This document shows, in pieces, positions 9,165 to 20,563 of a DNA stretch of 64,000 nt. Source of the DNA: Corylus avellana (Eukaryota > Streptophyta > Magnoliopsida > Fagales > Betulaceae); NCBI RefSeq assembly GCF_901000735.1, contig NC_081541.1:7247021-7311020 (forward strand). Direction: 5' to 3'. The translations under genes were made by a program, and so were the position numbers. Numbering within the stretch: position 1 is the stretch's first letter; every line of letters begins with the position of its first letter. The notes under the pieces were generated by a model. That model was not told where the DNA came from. It saw only the letters and a program-made list of their open reading frames with translations, and did no database searches.

Positions 9165-11951
9165 ATGGCAGATTGTTCATCATCTTCCGCTCATGCAAAC
9201 ATTCCACCTGAATTTTCACCAAACATTTCCCCTGTATTCTCTGCTTCACTGGCAGAAAATCAACCACACAACCATAATCTTTCTAACAATCCTTTCTTTG
9301 ATCCTTTCGAAAATACTCGTCCCATTGATCCATCTAGCCCACTCTTTCTTCAAAGTGGTGATAATCCTGGACTTTTATTGGTTCCTCAGCCACTCACAGG
9401 AGAGAATTATAGCACTTGGAGCCGTGCTATGCTTGTTGGTTTGAGTGCAAAGAACAAGTTGTGTTTCATTGATGGTTCACTGCCAAAACCATCCATTTTT
9501 GAGAGTTATTACCATGCATGGGTTCGTTGTAATGATCTTGTAGTTTCATGGATCTTGAACTAAGTTTCCAAAGAAATCTATCCTACTGTGATTTACATCA
9601 CTTCTTCCGAAGATATGTGGCTGGATCTCAAAGATAGATATTCTCAAAGGAATGGTCCTCGGATTTTTCAGTTGCAGAAAGATATTTCAGTGGTTGCTCA
9701 GGAGAATTCCACTGTAAGTCAGTACTATACTCGCATCAAAACTCTTTGGGAAGAATTAAATAATTGCAGGCCTATCTCTATGTGCAATTGCTGCCATTGT
9801 GGTCATATGCAATCTATTCTTGAACTCTTTAATCAAGAACGTGTCTTACAGTTTTTGATGGGCTTGAATGATTCTTTTTCTGCTGTTAGAGCTCAGATTC
9901 TATTAACATCTCCTCTTCCTTCAATTAATAAGGTTTTTTCTCTAATCATTCAAGAAGAAAAACAAAGAGAAATATGTGTGAGTTCCATTAGTCATGATAC
10001 TTCCTCTGCCTTCATGACTAAATCAACCTTGTCCAAACCTTCTCCTTCAATTCATCCTGAACCTGTTGCATATATGACCAAAACTTCACCAGGGCCTAGG
10101 TTTTTTAAGCAAAACTATAGGAGAGATCGTCCCATGTGTTCACATTGTGGAGTAGCTGGTCACACTATTGAAAAATGCTACAAAATTCATGGTTATCCAC
10201 CTGGTTTTAAGCTCACTCGAACCAGACCAGTGTCACATTCAGCCAATCAAGTGCAATTGCAAGGAACTGACCTTAGTGGTCCTATTTCTCATCCTCCTCA
10301 GTTGAGCAATTCCATTCAGTTGAATAATTCTTCTCAGTTGAGCAGTCCTCAGTTGAGTGGTAATCAGTTGTCCATGATTTCTGCTCAATGTCAACAACTG
10401 ATGAATCTACTAAATCAACATCAATACCCTCAATCATCTGCCAACTCTGTTGTTGGTAATTCAGGTATACTCAATCCTAAGTATTCTGTTTTTTCTGCAT
10501 ATGTTAATATAGCTTCTCATTCAAAACAGAAAAATAAATCTTGGATTATCGACACTGGAGCAACTGATCACATGATCAGTTGTTCATCTATGTTTACCAC
10601 CATCACTGCTACTGTATCCACTCATGTTAAACTACCTAATGGTTCCATAGCTATTGTCACACACATTGGTACTGTTACAATTTCAGAAACTCTTACACTA
10701 ACTGGAGTTTTGTGTGTTCCTTCTTTCACTTTCAATTTGATTTCAGCTAGTAAACTCATAAAGTCATTACACTGTTGCCTTCTATTTCTTGCTGGATATT
10801 GTTTTATATTGAGTTTACACAATTGGAGAACGATTGGGGTGGGTGAAGAAGTTGCTGGTTTGTTCTATTTGATGCAAGCAAACAAGGTTTCAGCCAATGC
10901 ATCTGTTTCAGTTCCTTGTATTCCTTCTTTTGTCAAACATTTGTCTTTTAATTCCATAAAGGACCCCTCATGTGATCTGTGGCATTACAGATTGGGGCAT
11001 CCTTCTCGGTCTAGAATAAGGTTGATACAAACTATTGTTCCTTCTATTTCTTGTAAACAAGATTCGGTTTGTCCAATTTGTCCATTGGCTAAACAACACA
11101 AATTACCATTTCCTGTTAGTAGTTCTTTTTCAAAGTCTGCTTTTGATTTACTTCATTGTGATGTATGGGGTCCTATGGCCACCAATTCCCTTAATGGATC
11201 CAGATTTTTTCTCACCATTGTAGATGATTACACACGGTTCACTTGGGTCCATTTGATGCAACATAAGTCTCAAACTTCTTCCATCATACAATCCTTTTCT
11301 AATATGGTTCAAACTCAGTTTCAAACTAAAATCAAATGCATCAGCTCCGACAATGGTACTGAATTTCACATGAGAGACTTCTTTTCTGCCCAAGGCATTA
11401 TTCATCAACTAAGTTGTGTAGAAACCCCACAACAAAATTCTGTGGTTGAAAGAAAACATCAACATCTTTTGAATGTAGCTAGATCCTTAAGATTTCAGTC
11501 CAACCTTCCTTTACCTTTTTGGGCAGATTGTGTTTTGACTGCAGCTCATATTATCAATAGAATTCCAACACCCCTTCTATCCAATAAATCTTCACATGAA
11601 CTATTATTTTCTGTTGTGCCATCTTATTCACACCTCAAAGTGTTTGGATGTTTAGCTTATGTTTCAACTTTGTCTAGAAATAGAACTAAGTTTGATCCAA
11701 AAGCTACACCTTGCATTTTCATAGGTTATCCATATGGCATGAAAGGACATAAGTTTTATAATCTTCATACTCATTCTGTTTTCATTTCTCGAAATGCCAT
11801 ATTTCATGAAACCATATTTCCTTATTCTTCTTCTCTAGGTCATTCCTCACCTTCAATGCATATGCATGATACTGTTTCCCCTTCTATTTCTTTTCCAATG
11901 CCTCCTGACACAGAATTCTTTGATTCCATACCATCAACCATCCAACCACCT
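9165..11951 (+). pseudogene. Copia gag-pol, 5' part with an in-frame stop
   Basis: The frame opens at ATG 9165 and is interrupted by TAA at 9561-9563. It continues in the same frame, so a single nonsense change splits gag. Downstream are a UBN2-type gag region (LKDRYSQRNG...), a zinc knuckle of the form C-x2-C-x4-H-x4-C (CSHCGVAGHTIEKC), the aspartic protease site DTGATDH, the pre-integrase region and an integrase core ending at the scaffold gap. Compared with the second part (from 12053), integrase reads CISSDNGTEF where the other has CIRSDNGTEF. The gag stop makes this copy dependent on others for movement. Confidence 0.85.
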
Positions 11952-12051
11952 NNNNNNNNNNNNNNNNNNNNNNNNNNNNNNNNNNNNNNNNNNNNNNNNN
12001 NNNNNNNNNNNNNNNNNNNNNNNNNNNNNNNNNNNNNNNNNNNNNNNNNNN
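11952..12051. other. Scaffold gap of 100 N inside the copia body
   Basis: The sequence right of the gap (12053-13525) repeats that left of it (10480-11950) at an offset of 1573 bp, with roughly ten to twenty substitutions by eye. The gap therefore joins two overlapping but unmerged contigs, or two real copies. Confidence 0.9.
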
Positions 12052-12052
12052 T

Positions 12053-15000
12053 AAGTATTCTGTTTTTTCTGCATATGTTAATATAGCTTCTCATTCAAAA
12101 CAGAAAAATAAATCTTGGATTATCGACACTGGAGCAACTGATCACATGATCAGTTGTTCATCTATGTTTACCACCATCACTGCTACTGTATCCACTCATG
12201 TTAAACTACCTAATGGTTCCATAGCTACTGTCACACACATTGGTACTGTTACAATTTCAGAAACTCTTACACTAACTGGAGTTTTGTGTGTTCCTTCTTT
12301 CACTTTCAATTTGATTTCAGCTAGTAAACTCATAAAGTCTTTACATTGTTGCCTTATATTTCTTGCTGGATATTGTTTTATACAGAGTTTACACAATTGG
12401 AGAACGATTGGGGTGGGTGAAGAAGTTGCTGGTTTGTTCTATTTGATGCAAGCAAACAAGGTTTCAGCCAATGCATCTGTTTCAGTTCCTTGTATTCCTT
12501 CTTTTGTCAAACATTTGTCTTTTAATTCCATAAAGGACCCCTCATGTGATCTGTGGCATTACAGATTGGGGCATCCTTCTCGGTCTAGAATAAGGTTGAT
12601 ACAAAATATTGTTCCCTCTATTTCTTGTAAACAAGATTCGATTTGTCCAATTTGTCCATTGGCTAAACAACACAAATTACCATTTCATGTTAGTAGTTCT
12701 TTTTCAAAGTCTGCTTTTGATTTACTTCATTGTGATGTATGGGGTCCTATGGCCACCAATTCCCTTAATGGATCCAGATTTTTTCTCACCATTGTAGATG
12801 ATTACACACGGTTCACTTGGGTCCATTTGATGCAACATAAGTCTCAAACTTCTTCCATCATACAATCCTTTTCTAATATGGTTCAAACTCAGTTTCAAAC
12901 TAAAATCAAATGCATCAGATCCGACAATGGTACTGAATTTCACATGAGAGACTTCTTTTCTGCCCAAGGCATTATTCATCAACTAAGTTGTGTAGAAACC
13001 CCACAACAAAATTCTGTGGTTGAAAGAAAACATCAACATCTTTTGAATGTAGCTAGATCCTTAAGATTTCAGTCCAACCTTCCTTTACCTTTTTGGGCAG
13101 ATTGTGTTTTAACTGCAGCTCATATTATCAATAGAATTCCAACACCCCTTCTATCCAATAAATCTTCACATGAACTATTATTTTCTGTTGTGCCATCTTA
13201 TTCACACCTCAAAGTGTTTGGATGTTTAGCTTATGTTTCAACTTTGTCTAGAAATAGAACAAAGTTTGATCCAAGAGCTACACCTTGCATTTTCATAGGT
13301 TATCCATATGGCATGAAAGGACATAAGTTTTATAATCTTCATACTCATTCTGTTTTCATTTCTCGAAATGCCATATTTCATGAAACCATATTTCCTTATT
13401 CTTCTTCTCTAGGTCATTCCTCACCTTCAATGCATATGCATGATACTGTTTCCCCTTCTATTTCTTTTCCAATGCCTCCTGACACAGAATTCTTTGATTC
13501 CATACCATCAAACATCCAACCACCTCCTATTGTTCCATCACCAAACCACAATTCTGCAGATACATTATCTTCCCATTCTGATTCTGCAGATATCATTTTA
13601 CCTATTCATTCTAAATCTGCAGAAATCTTCACTTCTCCTTCTGCAGACACAACTTCACATTCTGATTCTGCAAACAACTCATTTTCTCCTTCTGCAGACA
13701 CCATTTTCCAGGTTCCTAGTTCTGCATCTTCTCCTATTCTTAGAAGGTCAGATAGGATCAAACACAAACCTAGTTACTTGCAAGATTATCATTGTAAACT
13801 GGTTTCTACTTGTTCACCTCAATCGGCTTCAAATGTTGACAACTCAGGTAAACCTTATCCATTGTCCAATTTCATTTCTTATGATAACTTGTCTTCTTCT
13901 CATAAGCATTTCTGTCTTTCCATTTCATCTCAACCTGAGCCTAAATTTTATCATCAAGCTGTTAAGAATCCACTTTGGTGTGAGGCTATGAAAGCTGAGA
14001 TTAAGGCTTTGGAGGAAAATAAAACTTGGGTAGTCACTGATTTGCCTTCTGATAAACATCCCATTGGTTGCAAATGGGTTTATAAGGTGAAGTACAAATC
14101 TGATGGAAGCATTGAAAGATACAAGGCTAGGTTGGTAGCCAAAGGGTATACTCAATGTGAAGGGTTGGATTTTCATGAGACCTTTTCACCTGTTGCTAAG
14201 ATGACTACGGTTAGATGTTTTCTGGCACTTGCTGCAGCAAAGGATTGGGTTTTACATCAATTAGATGTCAACAATGCATTTTTGCATGGGGATTTAGATG
14301 AAGAAGTGTACATGTCTATGCCTCCTGGTTTTGGCACTAAGGGGGAGACAAAGGTTTGTAGATTAACTAAATCCTTGTATGGATTGAAGCAGGCCTCTAG
14401 ACAATGGTTTTCAAAATTTTCCACTGCATTGATTCAGCTTGGTTTTACACAGTCCAAGGCAGATTACTCCCTGTTCACTCAACTCAAAGGATCTTCCTTT
14501 ATTGCTTTGTTAGTTTATGTTGATGATGTAGCTATTGCAAGCAATGATCCACAGGCAGTGTCCTCTTTCATCTCTCTTTTGAATGAGAGATTTAAGTTGA
14601 AGGATTTAGGGCCTTTAAAATACTTTCTCGGTCTTGAAATAGCTAGGTCTATAGAAGGACTTTCTCTTTGTCAACGAAAGTATGCTCTTGAAATCCTAGA
14701 GGATTCAGGTTTATTGGCTGCTAAACCTGTTAAATTTCCTACGGAACAAAATTTGAAACTCTCAAAGGATGAAGGTGATCTCCTTTCAGATTCCACAAGC
14801 TACAGAAGGTTAGTTGGCAGGCTACTTTATTTGACAATTACAAGACCAGACTTAGCTTTCTCAGTTCAAATATTGAGTCAGTTTATGGACAAGCCACGGC
14901 AACCTCATCTAGATGCTGCTCATCGAGTCCTGAGATACTTGAAAAATTCTCCTGCTCAAGGCCTTCTTTTCTCTGCCAAATCAGATTTTCATCTTAAGGC

Positions 15001-15481
15001 TTTTTCAGATTCAGATTGGGCAGGTTGTTTAGATACTAGAAGGTCTATCACTGGTTTTTGTGTGTTTCTTGGTGATTCACTTGTGTCTTGGAAGTCTAAG
15101 AAACAGCACACAGTGTCAAGATCATCTGCTGAGGCAGAATATCGAGCTCTTGCTTCCACATGTTGTGAGTTGATGTGGCTGACTTCTCTTCTCAAGGATT
15201 TCAGAATTCCTCATCCACAGGCTGCTCTTTTGTTTTGTGACAGCCAATCCGCTCTTCATATTGCTGCAAATCCGGTTTATCATGAAAGGACCAAGCACAT
15301 CGAAATTGATTGTCATCTCGTTCGTGAGCAAATACAACTTGGACTCATTCGCACTCTTCATGTTAATTCCCATAATCAACTAGCTGATATCTTTACTAAA
15401 AGCCTTGGTTTCAAGGACTTTTACAGATTGCTGTCCAAGATGTTTGTAAAGGATATTTATCATCCTTCACATCCATCTTGA
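12053..15481 (+). CDS. Copia pol: protease, integrase, RT, RNase H
   Basis: The frame is open from the first full codon after the gap to TGA at 15479-15481. The order protease (DTGATDH), integrase (D, DNGTEF and later Glu), reverse transcriptase, RNase H is that of Ty1-copia. The RT has CKWVYKVK, RYKARLVAKG and the catalytic YVDD at 14516-14527. RNase H has SDSDWAGC and SRSSAEAEYRALA. The C-terminus is LADIFTKSLG followed by short basic residues. The short LTR and RNase H wording fit an Ale/Retrofit-like lineage, which I hold with low confidence. No break is seen in this part. The natural start lies in gag, upstream of the gap. Confidence 0.9.
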   Translation, partial: KYSVFSAYVNIASHSKQKNKSWIIDTGATDHMISCSSMFTTITATVSTHVKLPNGSIATVTHIGTVTISETLTLTGVLCVPSFTFNLISASKLIKSLHCCLIFLAGYCFIQSLHNWRTIGVGEEVAGLFYLMQANKVSANASVSVPCIPSFVKHLSFNSIKDPSCDLWHYRLGHPSRSRIRLIQNIVPSISCKQDSICPICPLAKQHKLPFHVSSSFSKSAFDLLHCDVWGPMATNSLNGSRFFLTIVDDYTRFTWVHLMQHKSQTSSIIQSFSNMVQTQFQTKIKCIRSDNGTEFHMRDFFSAQGIIHQLSCVETPQQNSVVERKHQHLLNVARSLRFQSNLPLPFWADCVLTAAHIINRIPTPLLSNKSSHELLFSVVPSYSHLKVFGCLAYVSTLSRNRTKFDPRATPCIFIGYPYGMKGHKFYNLHTHSVFISRNAIFHETIFPYSSSLGHSSPSMHMHDTVSPSISFPMPPDTEFFDSIPSNIQPPPIVPSPNHNSADTLSSHSDSADIILPIHSKSAEIFTSPSADTTSHSDSANNSFSPSADTIFQVPSSASSPILRRSDRIKHKPSYLQDYHCKLVSTCSPQSASNVDNSGKPYPLSNFISYDNLSSSHKHFCLSISSQPEPKFYHQAVKNPLWCEAMKAEIKALEENKTWVVTDLPSDKHPIGCKWVYKVKYKSDGSIERYKARLVAKGYTQCEGLDFHETFSPVAKMTTVRCFLALAAAKDWVLHQLDVNNAFLHGDLDEEVYMSMPPGFGTKGETKVCRLTKSLYGLKQASRQWFSKFSTALIQLGFTQSKADYSLFTQLKGSSFIALLVYVDDVAIASNDPQAVSSFISLLNERFKLKDLGPLKYFLGLEIARSIEGLSLCQRKYALEILEDSGLLAAKPVKFPTEQNLKLSKDEGDLLSDSTSYRRLVGRLLYLTITRPDLAFSVQILSQFMDKPRQPHLDAAHRVLRYLKNSPAQGLLFSAKSDFHLKAFSDSDWAGCLDTRRSITGFCVFLGDSLVSWKSKKQHTVSRSSAEAEYRALASTCCELMWLTSLLKDFRIPHPQAALLFCDSQSALHIAANPVYHERTKHIEIDCHLVREQIQLGLIRTLHVNSHNQLADIFTKSLGFKDFYRLLSKMFVKDIYHPSHPS

Positions 15482-15488
15482 GGGGGAG
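15480..15488 (+). promoter_or_regulatory. Copia polypurine tract
   Basis: GAGGGGGAG directly follows the pol stop codon and precedes the copia 3' LTR. This is the usual plus-strand primer site. Confidence 0.7.
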
Positions 15489-15782
15489 TTTTAACACGTG
15501 TATAAACTAAATAAACTAGCTTTTCTGTTGAGTAAGTTAGTTAGTTTTTAAGTTCAAGTTGTTAAACTGTTTTCACAGTTTCAGTTGCTTCATTGGTAGC
15601 TTGTATATAAGCTTTCTTGCTTCTGCTTGTAATTCATGCGAGTTTATTATGATAATGAAGAACTTCTCTTCTTCTTTGCTCCATCTACTTGCTTCTTCTT
15701 TCTTCTTCTCCTTCTGTTCTTCTTCCACATACAACATGCTCTGTTTTCCTCTTGATTCTATTCATTCTTGAATAGTTTGACA
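15489..15782 (+). repeat. Copia 3' LTR, about 294 bp, unpaired
   Basis: It runs from the polypurine tract to TTTGACA and contains a TATA-like GTATATAAG near 15604. No second copy exists at the 5' side of the copia body, where a TRIM LTR stands instead. The expected TG start is not clear (TTTTAAC), so the 5' edge may be off by one or two bases. Confidence 0.75.
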
Positions 15783-15998
15783 TGGTATCAGAGCCTAACC
15801 CAATTAATTGGCTGTGGCCCACCGTCACCCATTGTCGCACGTGTTGGCTTGGATGTCCTCCCGGCACACGTGAGGGGGCGTGTTGGAAGTCCCACATTGC
15901 CTGGGTATTAAGGAGATTGTCCATTTATAAGGTGAGGGGAAACCTCAACCCTTGAGCTAGCTTTTGGGTTGAGTTAGGCCCAAAACTCATTTCTAACA
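15783..15998 (+). mobile_element. TRIM internal region and 3' LTR
   Basis: The sequence has PBS TGGTATCAGAGCC at 15783, then about 85 bp matching the TRIM at 18719-18812. The purine tract GAGGGGGCG comes next, followed by the 118-bp LTR at 15881-15998. It proves that the right end of the composite is a complete TRIM half. Confidence 0.85.
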
Positions 15999-16218
15999 GA
16001 TTCTTTGAGAGCTGAATAATTGAATGATACTAATAACTCCATTCATATTATGTACATTTCCCCAAAACTTTAACCTATGAACAATATATGCCTTCCATGA
16101 ACAACACACAACGAGTAGATGAGAAGAAAATGAAATTTCAAAGTACACTCATTTGTCTGAAGGAGTGTTAAACATATTCTTATCCCTACTCGAAAGCATA
16201 GCAGCACGGAGAAGAAAT

Positions 16219-19200
16219 TTAGCTACTGATATTAGGTGTAGTAGACCTACTGGTCCAATTAGTGTTCACAGAAATTGGTGAAGGTGGCAGCTGTTTAGTC
16301 TTCAACAACCCAACCTCATCAGATTCCGGCGAAATTGGTGGCTTTACATTCATGATCACAACATCATCATCAAATCCCTTCTCTTGATCCTCTGGCGCAT
16401 CATTACCACTTTGAATCTGCTTCAAAGTCTCCAAGACCTCATCCATGCTAGGTCTTGTTTCCTTGTCCTGTTGTATGCATTGAAAAGCCAACTGTGCCAC
16501 CAAAATGGTCATCCTTTCAACTTCTTTATCCGACTCAAATCCAAGATGTGGGTCGATCAACTCATGGAATGCGGATTTTTCAATCTTGTTTATGGCCAAG
16601 TTAGCCAAGTTAATCTCATGACTATGCCTAGCTATATCAACAGCCGGCAGAGATGATATGAGCTCGATTAGAACAACCCCAAAGCTGTATACATCACTCT
16701 TAGTAGTAAGCTGATAACATTGATGATATTCTGGGTCAACATAGCCTGGAGTTCCCTGAGGAGCTGTTGAGACATGGCTGACATCATTGGGGAACAGCCG
16801 AGAAAGCCCGAAATCTGCAACTTTGACGCAAAAATTGTTGTCGAGGAGAATGTTGTTAGTCTTCACATCGCGATGTATGATTTCAGAAGCATGGAGGTAA
16901 GCCAATACAGTAGCAGTTTCTATGGCAATGTTCATACGAGTCGGCCATGTGAGTGAACCCGGCGTCGCTCGTTCTCCATGAATATGGTCGGCAACAGTGC
17001 CATTGGGAATATATTCATATACAAGAAGAAGTTGACGGCTGCGGTGTGAGGTGCAGCCATAAAGAGAGACTAGATTTTTGTGGCGCAAGCGGGTGAGGAT
17101 TTCAACTTCATTCATGAACTGTGCTACTCGTCTGTAGTTGTGCTCGTATAGGCGCTTGACTGCAACCTCCCGCCCATCACGGAGTTTGCCTAATTAAGAG
17201 AATTAGCCCATGTATCAAGATGCATGCCAAGTCTCTGTTTCTTTCTTTAATTTTATGTTGTTATTTTTTTTGCGCTTTTGCTTAGAAAGTTTAAACTATA
17301 ATTTAGGTGAGGATGAAAGTGAAGTAATATTGTGTTTATCATCTTACCATAGTAGACAATTCCAAAGCCTCCATCTCCAAGTTCTTTTTCAGTATCAAAA
17401 TTATTGGTCGCTTCTTCAAGTTCGCTGTAGGAGTAAACAGGAACTCCATAGTGGAGACTCCCCCCTTCCAGGTCTGATCTTGAGGATGGATCTGAATTAG
17501 CATTCTTCGCCAGCATGTTTGAAGAAGCATATTTTTTCTTGTAATGATGCCGGCTAATGAAGAAAACGCAAATTATTATGAGGATGGCTGGACATCCGAC
17601 ACCTAAAGCAGAGTAAAGGTAGGAATTAAGCGTCAACTGACAAGCAGCAATGGAGGAAATTCATCAGACGGAAAAATTTTCTATTAAAGGTCACACAATA
17701 GAACTTATGCATGCAAGACAGAAGTTCGAAAAATTGACTTCTTCTTTACAAGTGTTGTGATAGTATCCTAATCATTCACTTTTTGCATTTGAAGGCACTA
17801 GGCCCTGGCCATCATCTAGGATTAAGCCGTGGACAAAAAGGAGCCATTAGATGGCAGATGGAAAAATTGCCGTTGCATGAAAATAACAAAATTAGTGCTC
17901 TAAAGCTTTGATAACTAGCCATGCGCATTGGAGGGGAAAATAAAAATGGCTTGCAACTAGCTACTTAGATGTGATGAGTAACATAAATATTACTTTATTA
18001 TGGAATAATTTTATTCCCATTGGCTGTCCAATCACAAGTGAATAACAAATTTCAACAAGAAATTTGATTGAAGACGTATCTCACCAAATCCTATCGCCAT
18101 TTTGGTTTTTTTGCTTCCTGCAACAACAGAAGATGCAAACATAAAAGATGTTAGTTTGAACAATGAGGAATGAAGTGAATCACTAATTTGGCAGACTTTG
18201 ATTAATCCCTAACAGGGTTAATAAGAAAGAAATGTCAAAACCAGCTCATATGTATCTCATATGGGTTCCATTGCAACAGAGTTATTACGTTTACTCATAA
18301 TCTAGATTTGACACTCATCCAAATCAGCTAAAGCTATCGCTTTATTGGAGGGGATTATGGCATGGAACAGAAATAGTAGCAGCACATGTATTAGGAATAA
18401 ATACAACGTAAAAGGAAAAAGAGATTTGTATGCATTTTCATGAATGTATATGTGTCCTCCAAATATTGTTGTGTTATTCCTATGTTTATATACCTTTCTC
18501 CGCACCCAGACAATCATGTTCCCCCTTGTCGTTGGGCTTACAATGACCTCTTCTTCGATAACATCGGTAACATGCATCAAAGACAAGCGGTTTAATGTCT
18601 GTTGGAAGTCTCACATTGCCTGGGTATTAAGGAGATTGGCCATTTATATGGGTGAGAGGAAACTTCAACTCTTGAGCTAGCTTTTGAGTTGAGTTAGGCC
18701 CAAGATCCATTTCTAATATGGTATCAGAGCCTAGCCCAATTGGCTGTGGCCCACCGTCACCCATTGTCGCATGTGTTGGCTTGGATGTTTTCTCGCCACA
18801 CGTGAGGGGGCGTGTTAGAAGTCTCACATTGTCTGGGTATTAAGGAGATTGATCATTTATAAAGGTGAGAGGAAACCTCAACTCTTGAGCTAACTTCTGT
18901 GTTGAGTTAGGCCCAAGAGCCATTTCTAATAAGGTCGAACTCAACGGCTAAAAGTCCAACCGGGTTACCATCAACTGCCACAGGATTTGAATTCAGATTC
19001 TTTGGGAGCTGAATAATTGAACATCCAGAGAGAGAGAACTTGGAAAACTATCGCTTGAATTACTATAGTAGATATTATAGCCATCGCAGCTCATATTTTT
19101 AAAATCTGTAGGGGGAGAAATATCGAGGGTGTGTTTGCATTTGAAAAAGGTCTGCTTGGGGAAAAATTCAAGAGAGACGAACGAATAGCTGGTAATAGTC

Positions 19201-19535
19201 AGATTGGTTAAGGATTCGCATTCAAAGGATGCAGAGTGCTGCTCCCCAATCCGTTCATCTTTGATACGTATGGTGGTTTTATCCTGAGAGATGCTTAAAA
19301 ATTCATATGGTTTTCCACCGTCCTTCAAATGGATCTTCAAATTCAGAACCCGACAATCTACTGTGAAAACACCGCATTCTGGGTTTTCCTCCTTGGTGAA
19401 TGGAAAGCCAATCGAGCCCAGATGTCCACAGGGAAAGGGTGGACATTTTTGGCTGTATCTCACTTCTTCTTCAGCAGAGTGAAGCGGCAGGAGATGTTAG
19501 AGAGCAAAGAAAACGAACAGAAAGACGGAAGCCAT
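16219..19535 (-). pseudogene. LRK2: LRK10-like receptor kinase pseudogene
   Basis: Minus-strand exons align with LRK1: ectodomain 19535-18494 (interrupted), 18117-18085, 17602-17348, and kinase exon 17189-16219, which is fully open with HRD and DFG motifs. The ectodomain is dead in three ways. TAA at 19499-19497 replaces a signal-peptide codon (codon 13). A 2-bp expansion of an AG run near 19025 shifts the frame after ...SSLS. A complete TRIM lies at 18600-18931. The kinase exons look well preserved, so inactivation is recent or the kinase part is still used from another start; I consider the first more likely. Confidence 0.85.
18600..18931 (+). mobile_element. Complete TRIM element inside the LRK2 ectodomain exon
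   Basis: The LTRs are 119 bp each (18600-18718 and 18813-18931), with PBS TGGTATCAGAGCC at 18719 and a GAGGGGGCG purine tract before the 3' LTR. The target duplication is AGGTC on the right and ATGTC on the left, one base having changed. It encodes no protein. Its LTRs have diverged from each other, unlike the pair in the composite at 8989-15998, so this insertion is older. The orientation is opposite to LRK2. Confidence 0.9.
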
Positions 19536-19621
19536 CCCGAAAATCCCAATTAAACGGCAAAAACAAAGAACACCACCAACAACTGGTTGCTCTAAATTGA
19601 AGTAACTTCTTTCCTTGTTTC

Positions 19622-19862
19622 TTCACTATATAACACTTAGTTAATCAGTTTAACACGGTAGTTGACTTGGAAATTGGATATGGAAGACTTGTTTGTAATA
19701 CAGGCTGATAATCGACAGTCGGGGGTAGCCATGTGATAATTGGTGTGTGCTTTCGGAAATTTCTTAATACCACAGCCGAAGATTAATTGTACTGATCAGG
19801 TGAGGGATTTTCCTACCCATCTTCCTTATTGACCCGCATTACAAAGACTTGACTCTTTGACT
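19622..19862 (-). promoter_or_regulatory. LRK2 promoter remnant
   Basis: A TATATAG-type TATA element near 19627 and W-box cores (TTGACT near 19663; TTGACC, TTGACT and TTGACT in 19825-19862) match the LRK1 promoter. Confidence 0.5.
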
Positions 19863-20387
19863 CTTCAAAACCTCCGACCATCCAAAAAATCTGATGGACT
19901 AAAACCAAAACGAAAAAGATCTATCATGTGTGATCACCCATGTATTGCCTCTCTAACCCTCGTGTGAACCTTTGAATAAAGGTGAAGAAGATTAGACTAT
20001 GGTGTTGTATAACTCGTCTTTCAAGTAATAAAACAAAAGAAATTGATATATGGTCCACGATCTTTGGGAAAAGTTTGGAGTGGCGTGGAAAGGAAAGCAA
20101 AAGCCGTTTAAAGACGACAAGCAGTTGGTGTCTTTGAAAAGTCTTAACGTGGTGGGTACCAAGTTGATTTACGTTAATCAAACAATCAGCTTTTCAGTAG
20201 ATGGGGTAAACAGAACGTATTTGACAAGCAGGGAACACAATGATGGTGAAGTAATACTTGGCATTCTTTTATTTTCTGGGTGCTCTCTCTCTAAATAAAA
20301 CAGACAACTGGGTTTAATAATGCAACAATTTCAATTATAATATGAGGAAATGACAACTCAATCTAAAACTGTCACGTATATGGCGTA

Positions 20388-20553
20388 GAGTAATGATACA
20401 TTGCACGCGGCGTGCGTGGCACGCCCACGCACGCTAGTGCAAATTTTTTTTTTTTTTTTTTTTTAAATAATAATAAAATAATAAAAAAAAAAAAATTTGT
20501 GCCAGGCGTGCATCACTGTTGATGCACGCCAGGCGTGCAATGTATCATTACTC
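20388..20553. mobile_element. Mutator-like MITE, 166 bp
   Basis: The terminal inverted repeats start GAGTAATGATACATTGCACG and end with the complement. The target duplication ATATGGCGTA (10 bp) is at 20378-20387 and 20554-20563. The empty site is preserved in M5 near 61205-61216 (CATATGGCGTATATTC). The centre is A/T homopolymer. The duplication length points to the Mutator superfamily. Confidence 0.85.
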
Positions 20554-20563
20554 ATATGGCGTA

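Larger units (their letters stand above)
8989..15998 (+). mobile_element. TRIM-copia composite LTR element
   Basis: The element is flanked by the 5-bp target duplication GATTC (8984-8988 and 15999-16003). The order is: TRIM LTR of 118 bp (8989-9106), PBS TGGTATCAGAGCC (9107), copia gag-pol body (9165-15481), copia 3' LTR (about 15489-15782), a second PBS (15783), TRIM internal region (to 15880) and TRIM LTR of 118 bp (15881-15998). The two TRIM LTRs read as identical. Copia sequence therefore sits inside a TRIM, with both junctions at the PBS. The copia 5' LTR is missing. The simple TRIM at 18600-18931 shows the normal arrangement. A scaffold gap lies inside. Confidence 0.85.
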
